64,000 bases of DNA from Acidithiobacillus sp. AMEEHan (GTDB lineage Bacteria; Pseudomonadota; Gammaproteobacteria; Acidithiobacillales; Acidithiobacillaceae). Shown piece by piece: positions 55,059 through 62,889 of this stretch (position 1 is the first letter of the stretch; each line of letters begins with the position of its first letter). The DNA lies in contig NZ_CP118747.1 of the NCBI RefSeq assembly GCF_030996345.1, positions 543,501 to 607,500 of the forward strand, read 5' to 3'. The notes beneath the pieces are model-generated. The model was not told where the DNA came from. It did not search any database and saw nothing but the letters and a program-made list of their open reading frames with translations. Position numbers and translations under genes: made by a program.

Positions 55059-56138
55059 TTACTGACTTCGAATTGCCGTCCAGATTTGGTTGTATTCCTG
55101 CAATTGTTTACCAGACAACTCTGGTAGATACCGTAGGTGTGCCAATACGGATTTTGGAGGAAGGTAGTAAGGCGTTTTCAAGAGCGGCTTCAAATAAGGA
55201 ATAGAAGCCTGATTAGGAGATGCGTAGTTGTTGTAGTTAGATAGTTCTGCGCCTATTTTGGGGCTCAAAATGAAATTGATAAAGTCGTACGCTAGGGCCT
55301 TGTCTGGCGCATTCTTGGGAATGCACATGTTATCTACCCAGATCTCTGCACCGGATTTAGGTAACTCGTAACGAATATGTGCAAATTTTTTTGGATGTTT
55401 AAGTATATCGTAGGAAATGGTTCCACTAAACATAATGCCGGCAGCAATGACTCCTTTCGTTAGGGCGTGTCGTGCTGGCGTGCCATCAAGAAACCCGCTA
55501 AAGTTATGCCGTTTTTCTGTAGCCACTATAAGTTTTGCCGCCGCTTCCCAATCTTTGGTTCCCGTACAGTTGAACCCGTATCCCAGGTACGCGCAGGCAG
55601 CTCCAATGGTGTCCTGTCCACTCCCCCCCATTAACGCAAAGGGATACTTGTCGTTAAGCTTGGGATCGAAAAGTATTGCCCAGCCATCGACGTTCTTCGG
55701 AAGAGTAATTTTACTACTATCATAGCCGATGCCAGTCATCCCCCATTGATAGGGAACACTATAGGCATTAAGCGGGTCGTATTCAGGGTTTTTGAACTGT
55801 GGTAGAAGATTCTTTAAGTTGGGAATTTTCTTAGGGTCGAGCTTGCTCAGCAGCCCCGCATCTACCATGCGTTTGATAAAATAGTTTGACGGCACCACGA
55901 TATCATATTGAGAGTCGCCTCCCGCTTCTAGCTTAGCCTCCATTTGCCCGAGCGAATTGTAGTAATTTTGCACTACCTTACAGTGATATTTCGCCTCGAA
56001 CTTTTTAATGATATTTGGCGACATATAGTCTGTCCAGTTGAATAAGTATAACGTCGGCTCCGCCATGGCGAAAGCTGGGACACATACCCCGCAAACCGCG
56101 GCTGCAACGATAGTGTTGCGAATCTTATTCGTCTTCAT
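55059..56138 (-). CDS. potF: Polyamine ABC transporter substrate-binding protein (PotF/PotD-like)
   Basis: A periplasmic binding protein of about 359 residues. The signal peptide NTIVAAAVCGVCVPAFAMA precedes LYLFNWTDYMSPNIIKKFE, the family start with the polyamine-site Trp. YDIVVPSNYFIKRM and PYQWGMTGIGYDSSKI are typical, and IWVDNMCIPKNAPDK precedes the C-terminal lobe. ATG 56138 is chosen because AGGAG lies nine bases upstream; the ATG at 56147 touches that site. It delivers putrescine or spermidine to PotHI. Confidence 0.92.
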   Translation of the reverse strand: MKTNKIRNTIVAAAVCGVCVPAFAMAEPTLYLFNWTDYMSPNIIKKFEAKYHCKVVQNYYNSLGQMEAKLEAGGDSQYDIVVPSNYFIKRMVDAGLLSKLDPKKIPNLKNLLPQFKNPEYDPLNAYSVPYQWGMTGIGYDSSKITLPKNVDGWAILFDPKLNDKYPFALMGGSGQDTIGAACAYLGYGFNCTGTKDWEAAAKLIVATEKRHNFSGFLDGTPARHALTKGVIAAGIMFSGTISYDILKHPKKFAHIRYELPKSGAEIWVDNMCIPKNAPDKALAYDFINFILSPKIGAELSNYNNYASPNQASIPYLKPLLKTPYYLPPKSVLAHLRYLPELSGKQLQEYNQIWTAIRSQ

Positions 56139-56178
56139 TTGAATCATCTCCTGTGCTGTTGCCGTTGGCTAAAAGTGT

Positions 56179-56985
56179 TTACGATGCTTGTCTGGTCTCT
56201 CGTCGAATGATTGTGCCGGCAAGAGAAATAGCGATGCTCGCGAGTACCAGGATAGACGCTATCGCGTTGATCTCTGGAGTCACTCCTTTTTTTGCAATTG
56301 CTCCATATAAATAAATAGGGATTGTTACACTCTCGGGCCCCGCAGTGAAAAAGCTAATTACCAGGTCGTCCAAGGAAAGCGTGAAAACCAATAAAAAACT
56401 GCCAATTAACGTCGGCGTAAGAATGGGAATAAATAAATGCAGGAGCGCCTTCCGGCCGTTGCCATACAGATCATTGACAGCGAGCAGTAGATCTGGATCT
56501 AGGCTACGTAGCTTGCTGTACACCAGCAGCGCGACGTATGGAAGCTCAAAAGTGACATGCGCAATTACCATGGTCCAAAGCCCGGCCTGTAATAGGCCGG
56601 TACCAAGGTAGATAAAATGAAAGAAGATCATGTCGGCAATTCCGAAAATGATGCTCGGCATAATGATCGGTAGGTATATCAAATAGCTCGCTCCGGCGCG
56701 CGCTCGTTCGCTCCCACGCTGGAGTCCATAGGCGAGAACTGTGCCTAATACAGTTGCGATGATTGCCGATCCACAGGCGAGTGTTATGGAGTTTAGGAAA
56801 GCTTCGCGAACGGTGGCCGAGTCGACTGCTGCAGTGTACCAATGTGCCGTAAAACCGCTATTAATACCAGCGGTCCCAGAGCGCAAAAAAGAATACCAAA
56901 AAACAAGAATAAGGGGGCCATACAAGAAAATATATGTTAGCCAAGCCACTCCCATGGCGCTGCGATGTATGTTTATGCTTCTCAC
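56179..56985 (-). CDS. potI: Polyamine ABC transporter permease (PotI/PotC-like)
   Basis: A 268-residue inner-membrane permease with about six hydrophobic segments. ILVFWYSFLRSG at the N-terminus and the EAA-type loop with DLYGNGRKALLHLFIPIL mark the coupling site for the ATPase. TLSLDDLVISFFTAGP is strongly typical of PotC/PotI. Its start overlaps the potH stop by ATGA-type overlap, and it is followed by potF after 40 bases. Confidence 0.92.
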   Translation of the reverse strand: MRSINIHRSAMGVAWLTYIFLYGPLILVFWYSFLRSGTAGINSGFTAHWYTAAVDSATVREAFLNSITLACGSAIIATVLGTVLAYGLQRGSERARAGASYLIYLPIIMPSIIFGIADMIFFHFIYLGTGLLQAGLWTMVIAHVTFELPYVALLVYSKLRSLDPDLLLAVNDLYGNGRKALLHLFIPILTPTLIGSFLLVFTLSLDDLVISFFTAGPESVTIPIYLYGAIAKKGVTPEINAIASILVLASIAISLAGTIIRRETRQAS

Positions 56986-57896
56986 AACATAGCCCCGGAT
57001 GTCATGGTCGCACTCTTCGTCAGTAGTTTTATACTGGCCAAGAGAATGAATGAAATAAAAATCATCGTGATTGAAAGTGCTGCACCATAAGGCCAGTCCG
57101 GCGTGGTAGAAAACTGTCCAGCAATCAAATTGCCCAACATTAGAGATTTATTACCACCCATTAGTTCTGGAATTATGTAGTTACTAAAGGAAGGGATCAG
57201 GACCAGAATTACGCCCACCAAGATTCCACCCAATGTTTGCGGGAGAATAACATACACGAATACCCGGGATGGCTTCGCATATAAGTCTGATGCAGCTTCT
57301 ACTAGAGACCAATCAAGGCCATCTAAGCTTGCGAAAATCGGTATGACCATATATGGCAAATAGCTATATACTAAGCCAATGAATACTGCTACGGCGCTGG
57401 GATATAATCCCATATCCTGATCAATCCAGCCGAGAGCTACCGCAAAATGTGAAATAAACGTATTCGGCCCCAATAGCTCCATCCATGCGTAGGCACGCAC
57501 TACTTGGTTGGTCCAAGAGGGTAAAATCAGCAGAACTAGCAATAACGGTTTTATGTAATCTCTTGACTTTGCGATAAAAAAAGCGACGGGGTAAGCGATA
57601 ACCAAGCATACCACGGTGGTTACTAGGCCCTGCCACAGAGAGCGGAATATGATCTGCAGGTTAGCCGCGGACCATCCGAGAAAATTGAATCCCATGACTT
57701 CCCGGAAGGCATGCATGGTTATTGGTAGTGCCGGCAGGCCGTAGGGGTTGGTAGAAGTGAATGCGATTGGGAGGAAAAGAAAGGTTGGCAATACTAAAAA
57801 AAGGGTAATCCAGAGAAGGCCAGGAACTAACGCGTGTCTCCCTTTAGATGAGGCTCGGCCGTCAGTGTTTGTGGTTAGTCTGCGTATTGACGATCT
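56982..57896 (-). CDS. potH: Polyamine ABC transporter permease (PotH/PotB-like)
   Basis: A 304-residue permease with about six membrane segments. LVPGLLWITLFLVLPTFLFLP is the first, followed by a periplasmic loop with FTSTNPYG. LPSWTNQVVRAYAWMELLG is a PotB/PotH hallmark. The EAA loop (EAASDLYAKPSRVFVYVILP) contacts the ATPase. I use ATG 57896, four bases after the potG stop with GAAGGATAGG upstream; the longer frame overlaps potG. Confidence 0.91.
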   Translation of the reverse strand, partial: RSSIRRLTTNTDGRASSKGRHALVPGLLWITLFLVLPTFLFLPIAFTSTNPYGLPALPITMHAFREVMGFNFLGWSAANLQIIFRSLWQGLVTTVVCLVIAYPVAFFIAKSRDYIKPLLLVLLILPSWTNQVVRAYAWMELLGPNTFISHFAVALGWIDQDMGLYPSAVAVFIGLVYSYLPYMVIPIFASLDGLDWSLVEAASDLYAKPSRVFVYVILPQTLGGILVGVILVLIPSFSNYIIPELMGGNKSLMLGNLIAGQFSTTPDWPYGAALSITMIFISFILLASIKLLTKSATMTSGAML

Positions 57897-57900
57897 CATC

Positions 57901-58986
57901 CTATCCTTCCAGCGGCACAATATCGTCAGCAGAGATCGACAGAGTAACCTCGCTGCCTACGTCCCTCGAACGGTGGCCTGCGCTGCTGTCCGCAACCAGA
58001 AGATCCGGGTGATCGGCTATCGCCACGACGTAATCAGTCCGCGCACCCTGGTAAAGGCGCTCCTTGATTACGCCGTTTAGGTTAATATGTTTTTCTCTCT
58101 GGGAGATAGAAACGGAGAACTTGATATTTTCCGGATGCATCATTACGTGGTGCGCGGGTCTGGATGTTTTAAGCCAATCGCCTAGATCCTCTTGTCGGAG
58201 GATATTAGGCAAGCCAAGGAAGCGCGCGACGAAGACGCTTTTCGGACGCTCATAAACCTCATGGACCTGTCCAACCTGCCGCAGTCTACCTTGTTGCATA
58301 ATGCCCACATGGTCGCTCATGATCATTGCCTCACTCTGATCATGAGTTACAAATATGAATGTCGTACCTAGACTTTTTTGAAGGCGCAGCAATTCTACCT
58401 GCAACTCGCGGCGCAGCTTAGCGTCTAGCGCCGAGAGCGGCTCGTCTAGTAGTAGAACTTCAGGCTCGTTGATCAACGCACGTGCAAGCGCGACCCGCTG
58501 TTTCTGTCCCCCGGACAATTGTGCTGGCATATATTGAGCGAAAGATCCGAGTTGCATTGATTCGAGTATGGCATTGACCAGGTGGGCTCTTTTAGCAGAT
58601 TTAATAGCGCGCATGCGCAGGCCAAACTCGACATTTTGATATACCGTTAGATGTGGAAATAAAACATACGACTGAAAAACCGTATTTATTGGCCTTCTAA
58701 ATGCCGGAACGTCAACGATTGATTGACCGTTGAGGAATATATCGCCGGCGCTTGGTTTCTCAAATCCAGCGATCATCCGTAAAAGGGTGGTCTTTCCGCA
58801 TCCTGATGGACCGAGTAGGGTGAAAAACGAACCGGCAGGTATGTGCAACGTCACGTCTTCAGTTGCCACGTAACCATTCGCATAAGTCTTCTGTAGGTCC
58901 CGCAAGTATATGCTGCCATGCGCATCTTGAGCATTGCGAAGGTGTGTGATCAGAGTATCGTTTGACTTGGTAGCTAGTTCCAGCAC
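57901..58986 (-). CDS. potG: Polyamine ABC transporter ATPase (PotG/PotA-like)
   Basis: A 361-residue ABC ATPase. LLGPSGCGKTTLLRMIAG is Walker A. QLSGGQKQRVALARAL is the signature, LLLDEPLSALDAKLR Walker B, and FVTHDQSEAM the switch His. A C-terminal regulatory TOBE-like domain follows (residues about 250-361). The frame starts with GTG 58986, with AGGAA a short way upstream. It is the first gene of the minus-strand island and has a sigma-54-like motif about 40 bases upstream. Confidence 0.93.
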   Translation of the reverse strand: MLELATKSNDTLITHLRNAQDAHGSIYLRDLQKTYANGYVATEDVTLHIPAGSFFTLLGPSGCGKTTLLRMIAGFEKPSAGDIFLNGQSIVDVPAFRRPINTVFQSYVLFPHLTVYQNVEFGLRMRAIKSAKRAHLVNAILESMQLGSFAQYMPAQLSGGQKQRVALARALINEPEVLLLDEPLSALDAKLRRELQVELLRLQKSLGTTFIFVTHDQSEAMIMSDHVGIMQQGRLRQVGQVHEVYERPKSVFVARFLGLPNILRQEDLGDWLKTSRPAHHVMMHPENIKFSVSISQREKHINLNGVIKERLYQGARTDYVVAIADHPDLLVADSSAGHRSRDVGSEVTLSISADDIVPLEG

Positions 58987-59022
58987 AACTCATTCCTGCA
59001 ATCGTCGTCTGTCTAATATTCT

Positions 59023-59040
59023 AAGCATAACCTATGCCAA
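59023..59040 (-). promoter_or_regulatory. Sigma-54-like promoter upstream of potG
   Basis: On the minus strand, TTGGCATAGGTTATGCTT has GG and GC separated by exactly 10 bases, with the TGGC and TGC cores of the -24/-12 consensus. The expected start point leaves a leader of about 27 bases before the potG GTG. Confidence 0.55.
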
Positions 59041-59059
59041 GTGCCGCGTGCTGTTTAGC

Positions 59060-59555
59060 TTCTGATTTGGGTGGTTTGCAGAACGGTAAGCCTCGTAGTG
59101 GTGCAGGAATGCCTTCTAATGGTGCGATTTGCCCCGAAACGGAACAACGGATGTGGGTCTAGTGGTTGGCAGTGAATGTGTTCCAACGGATCGATCAGGT
59201 GACACTGGCGCTTGTTCCTGCGCAATCAAGGCGTGTTTGGAACTGACGATTCCTCGTCGGTAGGACTGTCTGATCGGACGAGGCTGAGCGGCGAAAGTGG
59301 CGTGGCGTGTCTCGACGCTGTCGCGGGCGGATAGCGTGCTTCTGGTGATAGCTGAAGCCAAGGGGATAGAGCCCCCGCTTACGATGCCCTCACCGTTGCT
59401 TTTTCCTCAGCACGGTGCGATGATCGCGCTTTCTTGCGCAAGGTATCTGCCTATTGCTTCCTGCTCCACCCACAGCCCGCGACATGAGCACGCGCACCTC
59501 CAGCAGGCGCTGGCGTCCTCGCGTAATCATGAGCATCTGCGATAAGGGGCCGTCG
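59060..59555. other. About 500 bases with no recognised gene
   Basis: The stretch between the potG promoter and the davA promoter holds only short open frames of about 80 residues on each strand, rich in Arg, Ser and His. None resembles a known family to me, and none has a good ribosome site. It could hold a binding region for a sigma-54 activator or a worn-out mobile element. I saw no RNA gene, array or clear repeat. Confidence 0.4.
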
Positions 59556-59558
59556 CGC

Positions 59559-59576
59559 GTGGCCTGATATATGCTT
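59559..59576 (+). promoter_or_regulatory. Sigma-54-like promoter upstream of the DavA-like gene
   Basis: GTGGCCTGATATATGCTT has GG (59561-59562) and GC (59573-59574) 10 bases apart, matching the TGGC/TGC cores. The predicted leader to ATG 59623 is about 37 bases. Confidence 0.5.
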
Positions 59577-59622
59577 GGTTGGCCAGATGATGACTATTGA
59601 CTCGGCCAGGGGAACAAGCGCG

Positions 59623-60459
59623 ATGATGAACCAGGACATGTCGGCAAACGTGCGGCGACGGAGTCCGAGAGTGGCGGCGTACCAATGTGCCCCATCTGTA
59701 ACGTGCAATAAACAAGAACGTGTCGATCTCATCAAGAGAGTTTGCGAAAAAGCCCGTGCGGATGCCGTCGACATATTGGTATTTCCGGAAATGTTTACAA
59801 CTGGTTACGCTATCGGGAGCGAGCAGGTGCGTTCGCATGCCGAAGAAAGTGATGGAGAGACTGCGGAGCGTGTGTTTACATTAGCCTCCGAATATCGAAT
59901 AACTATCGTCTACGGGTACCCAGAGTTGGATAAGTTCGGAAATGTGTATAATTCTGCGAACCTGATCTCGCCAGCTATCGGAATAGATACGTATCGTAAA
60001 TATATGCTGTTTGGAGACGTTGATAGGACACAATTTGTAGCAGGCAGGAAGATCCATAAGCCGATAGAGATAAACGGTGTAAAATATGGACTTGCGATCT
60101 GTTATGACATTGAGTTTCCTGAGTTGACGCGGGCCCTCGCTCGGGCAGGTGCAGAGATCATTTTGGTGCCAACAGCAAATATGCGGCCTTACGATTTTGT
60201 TTCGGACATACTAATCCCAGCTCGTGCCGTGGAGAATGGGGTATTTATTGTGTATGCTAATTATTATGGAGATGATGACAGTTTTGAATACTTCGGGAAA
60301 AGTATCATCTGTGATCCATTGGGCAACGTCTTAAGTAAATCAGGTGCGGGAGAAAATCTACTAATGGCTGATGCTGATATAGAACAAATCAAGGAAACTC
60401 GCTTAATGAATAATTATGTCAATGATTCCTCAGTGTTTCCCGAAGCCATCGCAGGATAG
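59623..60459 (+). CDS. davA: Carbon-nitrogen hydrolase, 5-aminovaleramidase (DavA)-like
   Basis: A nitrilase-superfamily amidase of about 278 residues. The catalytic triad is visible: Glu 56 in LVFPEMFTTGY, Lys 126 in TYRKYMLFGD and Cys 160 in LAICYDIEFPE. ITIVYGYPE, LVPTANMRPYDF and VYANYYG agree with Pseudomonas DavA as I remember it. DavA hydrolyses 5-aminovaleramide to 5-aminovalerate. ATG 59623 has AGGGGAA eight bases upstream; earlier in-frame ATGs lack this. A DavB-like gene in the same region supports the assignment. The base composition is AT-richer than that of the chromosomal genes to the left. Confidence 0.8.
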   Translation: MMNQDMSANVRRRSPRVAAYQCAPSVTCNKQERVDLIKRVCEKARADAVDILVFPEMFTTGYAIGSEQVRSHAEESDGETAERVFTLASEYRITIVYGYPELDKFGNVYNSANLISPAIGIDTYRKYMLFGDVDRTQFVAGRKIHKPIEINGVKYGLAICYDIEFPELTRALARAGAEIILVPTANMRPYDFVSDILIPARAVENGVFIVYANYYGDDDSFEYFGKSIICDPLGNVLSKSGAGENLLMADADIEQIKETRLMNNYVNDSSVFPEAIAG

Positions 60460-60467
60460 GGTAAGGG

Positions 60468-60959
60468 ATGCAGAACCTGAGGTTTGCCGAGGTAAATTAT
60501 GATTCTGATGTCGACAAGCGACATCTACTTACCCTTCTGAATGAATATGCCACTCTGCCAATAGGCCAAGGAAAACCTATTGCGGAAGATAGGCTTAGTA
60601 GCTTGTGGGAAAATCTCGGGCGACGTCGGCTCTGGGTGCACGCGTTCTTGGGATACATTGATGTCGAAGCCGTCGCCATGGCGATAACAATTGAGGGATT
60701 TTCAACCTTTCAAGGAGAACCGTTACTGAACATACATGATTTTTTTGTCTCTGAACCATGGCAAGGAAGAGCGGTTGGAACAACCTTTCTAACACACGTG
60801 ATCGAATATGCCAAGAACTCTGGTTTCGGCAAGATAACCCTCGAGGTGCTCTCGGAGAATGTTCGTGCGAAACATTTGTATCGTCGGCTCGGCTTTTCGC
60901 CATACAGTAATCCCATTGGCGGCTCAGCAGAATTTTGGCAAAAGTGGCTCGGCAAGTAG
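60468..60959 (+). CDS. GNAT-family N-acetyltransferase
   Basis: A 163-residue acetyltransferase. The core has PLLNIHDFFVSEPWQGRAVGT, where the W-x-G-R-A-V-G-T segment is the acetyl-CoA loop. ITLEVLSENVRAKHLYRRLGF is the C-terminal motif B. It lies 8 bases after the DavA-like gene and is probably co-transcribed. It could acetylate lysine, 5-aminovalerate or a polyamine; nothing in the sequence decides this. The family call is firm. Confidence 0.85.
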   Translation: MQNLRFAEVNYDSDVDKRHLLTLLNEYATLPIGQGKPIAEDRLSSLWENLGRRRLWVHAFLGYIDVEAVAMAITIEGFSTFQGEPLLNIHDFFVSEPWQGRAVGTTFLTHVIEYAKNSGFGKITLEVLSENVRAKHLYRRLGFSPYSNPIGGSAEFWQKWLGK

Positions 60960-61027
60960 CTAGCGACGGGTGTGAGCCAGCGCACCAAAGCCGTGCATGT
61001 TTTTTAGTCGGCTGTGCATGCCGCGAA

Positions 61028-61052
61028 GCGCTGCACTAACATAGTGCAGCGC
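61028..61052. repeat. Perfect 11-bp inverted repeat
   Basis: GCGCTGCACTA (61028-61038), loop ACA, then TAGTGCAGCGC (61042-61052). It lies 69 bases after the GNAT gene and about 130 bases before the sigma-54-like -24 box of the permease gene. No T-run follows. It may be a terminator for the davA unit or a binding site for an activator upstream of the promoter. Confidence 0.6.
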
Positions 61053-61182
61053 AGGTTTGCGTTGTTCTGGCCGGTATTCAGGGTATTCTAAAAATCATGG
61101 AGTGGCTCCCCAAAGGGGGCGTAACTTATTGATTACATGATCTTGAGTTGAGTGTTGGGACGTTATCGATGGGTGTTGGTAT

Positions 61183-61200
61183 GCGGCACGACCTTTGCTT
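61183..61200 (+). promoter_or_regulatory. Sigma-54-like promoter upstream of the permease gene
   Basis: GCGGCACGACCTTTGCTT has GG (61185-61186) and GC (61197-61198) 10 bases apart. GGCACG and TTGC equal the consensus cores except for the first T. The leader to ATG 61233 would be about 23 bases, with AAGGAG as ribosome site. Confidence 0.6.
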
Positions 61201-61232
61201 CGCGGTGTCGTAATTACTAAGGAGATTCCGCA

Positions 61233-62888
61233 ATGGCTACGACAGACAACATGATTCCTGAAACTTCAGTAAAACTCTCGCTTGCACGCGGGCTTAGACG
61301 GGATGGGACAACGATAGGTCTCCTCTTTGCGAGTTTGACAGGTATCGTCGGCTCAGGGTGGCTTCTCGGTCCAATGGAAACAGCGCAGGTAGCTGGACCA
61401 TACGGCGTTTGGTCGTGGGCCATAGGTGGGATATTGATTCTCTCCCTCGCGCTCTGTTATGCAGAGCTTGGGCCTCTCATTCCGCGCAGTGGATCGGCAG
61501 TACACATAAGCCGGGTAGGTAACGGTCCGATGCTGGCAATGGTGTGGACGTGGATATTGTTTTTGGGGTATGTCACCACCGCGCCCACTGAAGTGGTGGC
61601 AATAGTTACTTATGCGAATAACTACATTCCTGGCTTGCTCGCCGTGCATAGTTCATTGCTGAGCGGACTCGGCTTCATTGTAAGTGCAGGACTTATGATG
61701 CTGTTGGCGGCCATCAACCTGTTAAGGATTGGAACCATTCTTAATGTGAGTCGAGCGCTGATGGTGGTAAAGTTAATAATTCCATTGTTGACGATCGTTT
61801 TGTTTCTGAGCTTTGCGTTTCATCCAGAAAACTTGCACGTCGCCGCGGATCATCATGCTACGTACATGCAAGGCATGTTTTCAAGCATTGCGACCACAGG
61901 AATCGTGTTCAGCTACCTCGGCTTCCGACAAGCGGTCGAACTTGGTGGGGAGGCGAAACGGCCACAGGTAAGCGTTCCCGTGGGCGTTATTTTTTCAGTG
62001 GTTACGGCAATAATAATATATGTCGCATTGCAATATGCTTTTTTGCTTGGTGTAGATCCGAAATATGTTGCCCAAAAGGGGTGGGAAAACATCTCCTTCC
62101 CTGGTATTAATGGTCCTTTTGCTGCTATAGCCGGTATGATCGGTTTGGGATGGTTAGGATACCTGCTCTACGCGGATGCTTTGGTTTCTCCAGCCGGTAC
62201 TGCCATGATGTACACCACAACAAGTTCTAGAATCACGATGGCAATTGGCGAATTGTATCCCAAAAAACCAACTGGAAACCTTAGAACGATCAATAAAACT
62301 GGAACTCCGTTTATCGCTGTGCTTGCCGTTGTTGCCGTGGGGTTATTATTCTTGATACCGTTTCCATCCTGGCAAAAAATGACGACCTATGTCGCATCCG
62401 TAACGTCCCTATCGTACGGTCTCGGCCCTGTGGTACTTCTACAGATGCGCCGCGCAGCGCCGGACGTACATCGACCATTTCGCCTTTGGGGCGCCTCTAT
62501 AATCGCACCATTCGCGTTTATTGCAGCTAACCTAATTATCTTTTGGTCTGGCGTGCAAACATTGGATTTCTTGTTTGGGATGTTGCTATTATTCCTTTTG
62601 CTCGCCATCGCCTGGTTCTATATCACCAAGAGAAATCGCGAATTATCATTTGGCTGGAAATATGGGTGGTGGTTAGTTCCTTATTTTGGTGGAATGTGGG
62701 TTTTGACTAAGCTCGGACCATCATCGGCAGTCGGCGGGATCGGCTGGATTTCCTTCTACTGGGATATGGCATTCGTTGCGTTGTATAGTTTATTTATCCT
62801 TTGGCTGGCACTTCGTTGCGCGGTGCCTCATGAGGAATCGCGCGCCTATCTCGAGCAGCTTGGAAAAATGCCAGATCTAGGCGTTTGA
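61233..62888 (+). CDS. APC-superfamily amino acid permease
   Basis: A 551-residue transporter with about 12-14 membrane segments. The first helix carries LFASLTGIVGSGWLLGP, the glycine-broken APC substrate site. ALCYAELGPLIPRSGSAVHIS is a typical following loop, and FSYLGFRQAVELGGEAKRP a conserved middle region. The AAGGAG ribosome site is strong. It is followed after 1 base by the DavB-like gene, so import and first oxidation are coupled. Lysine or a related basic amino acid is the likely cargo by context. It differs from the permease at 53566. Confidence 0.86.
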   Translation: MATTDNMIPETSVKLSLARGLRRDGTTIGLLFASLTGIVGSGWLLGPMETAQVAGPYGVWSWAIGGILILSLALCYAELGPLIPRSGSAVHISRVGNGPMLAMVWTWILFLGYVTTAPTEVVAIVTYANNYIPGLLAVHSSLLSGLGFIVSAGLMMLLAAINLLRIGTILNVSRALMVVKLIIPLLTIVLFLSFAFHPENLHVAADHHATYMQGMFSSIATTGIVFSYLGFRQAVELGGEAKRPQVSVPVGVIFSVVTAIIIYVALQYAFLLGVDPKYVAQKGWENISFPGINGPFAAIAGMIGLGWLGYLLYADALVSPAGTAMMYTTTSSRITMAIGELYPKKPTGNLRTINKTGTPFIAVLAVVAVGLLFLIPFPSWQKMTTYVASVTSLSYGLGPVVLLQMRRAAPDVHRPFRLWGASIIAPFAFIAANLIIFWSGVQTLDFLFGMLLLFLLLAIAWFYITKRNRELSFGWKYGWWLVPYFGGMWVLTKLGPSSAVGGIGWISFYWDMAFVALYSLFILWLALRCAVPHEESRAYLEQLGKMPDLGV

Positions 62889-62889
62889 C

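Noticed and set aside
59116-59361. 81-residue minus-strand open frame between potG and davA
   Set aside because: No ribosome site, Ser/Arg/His-rich composition and no recognisable family.
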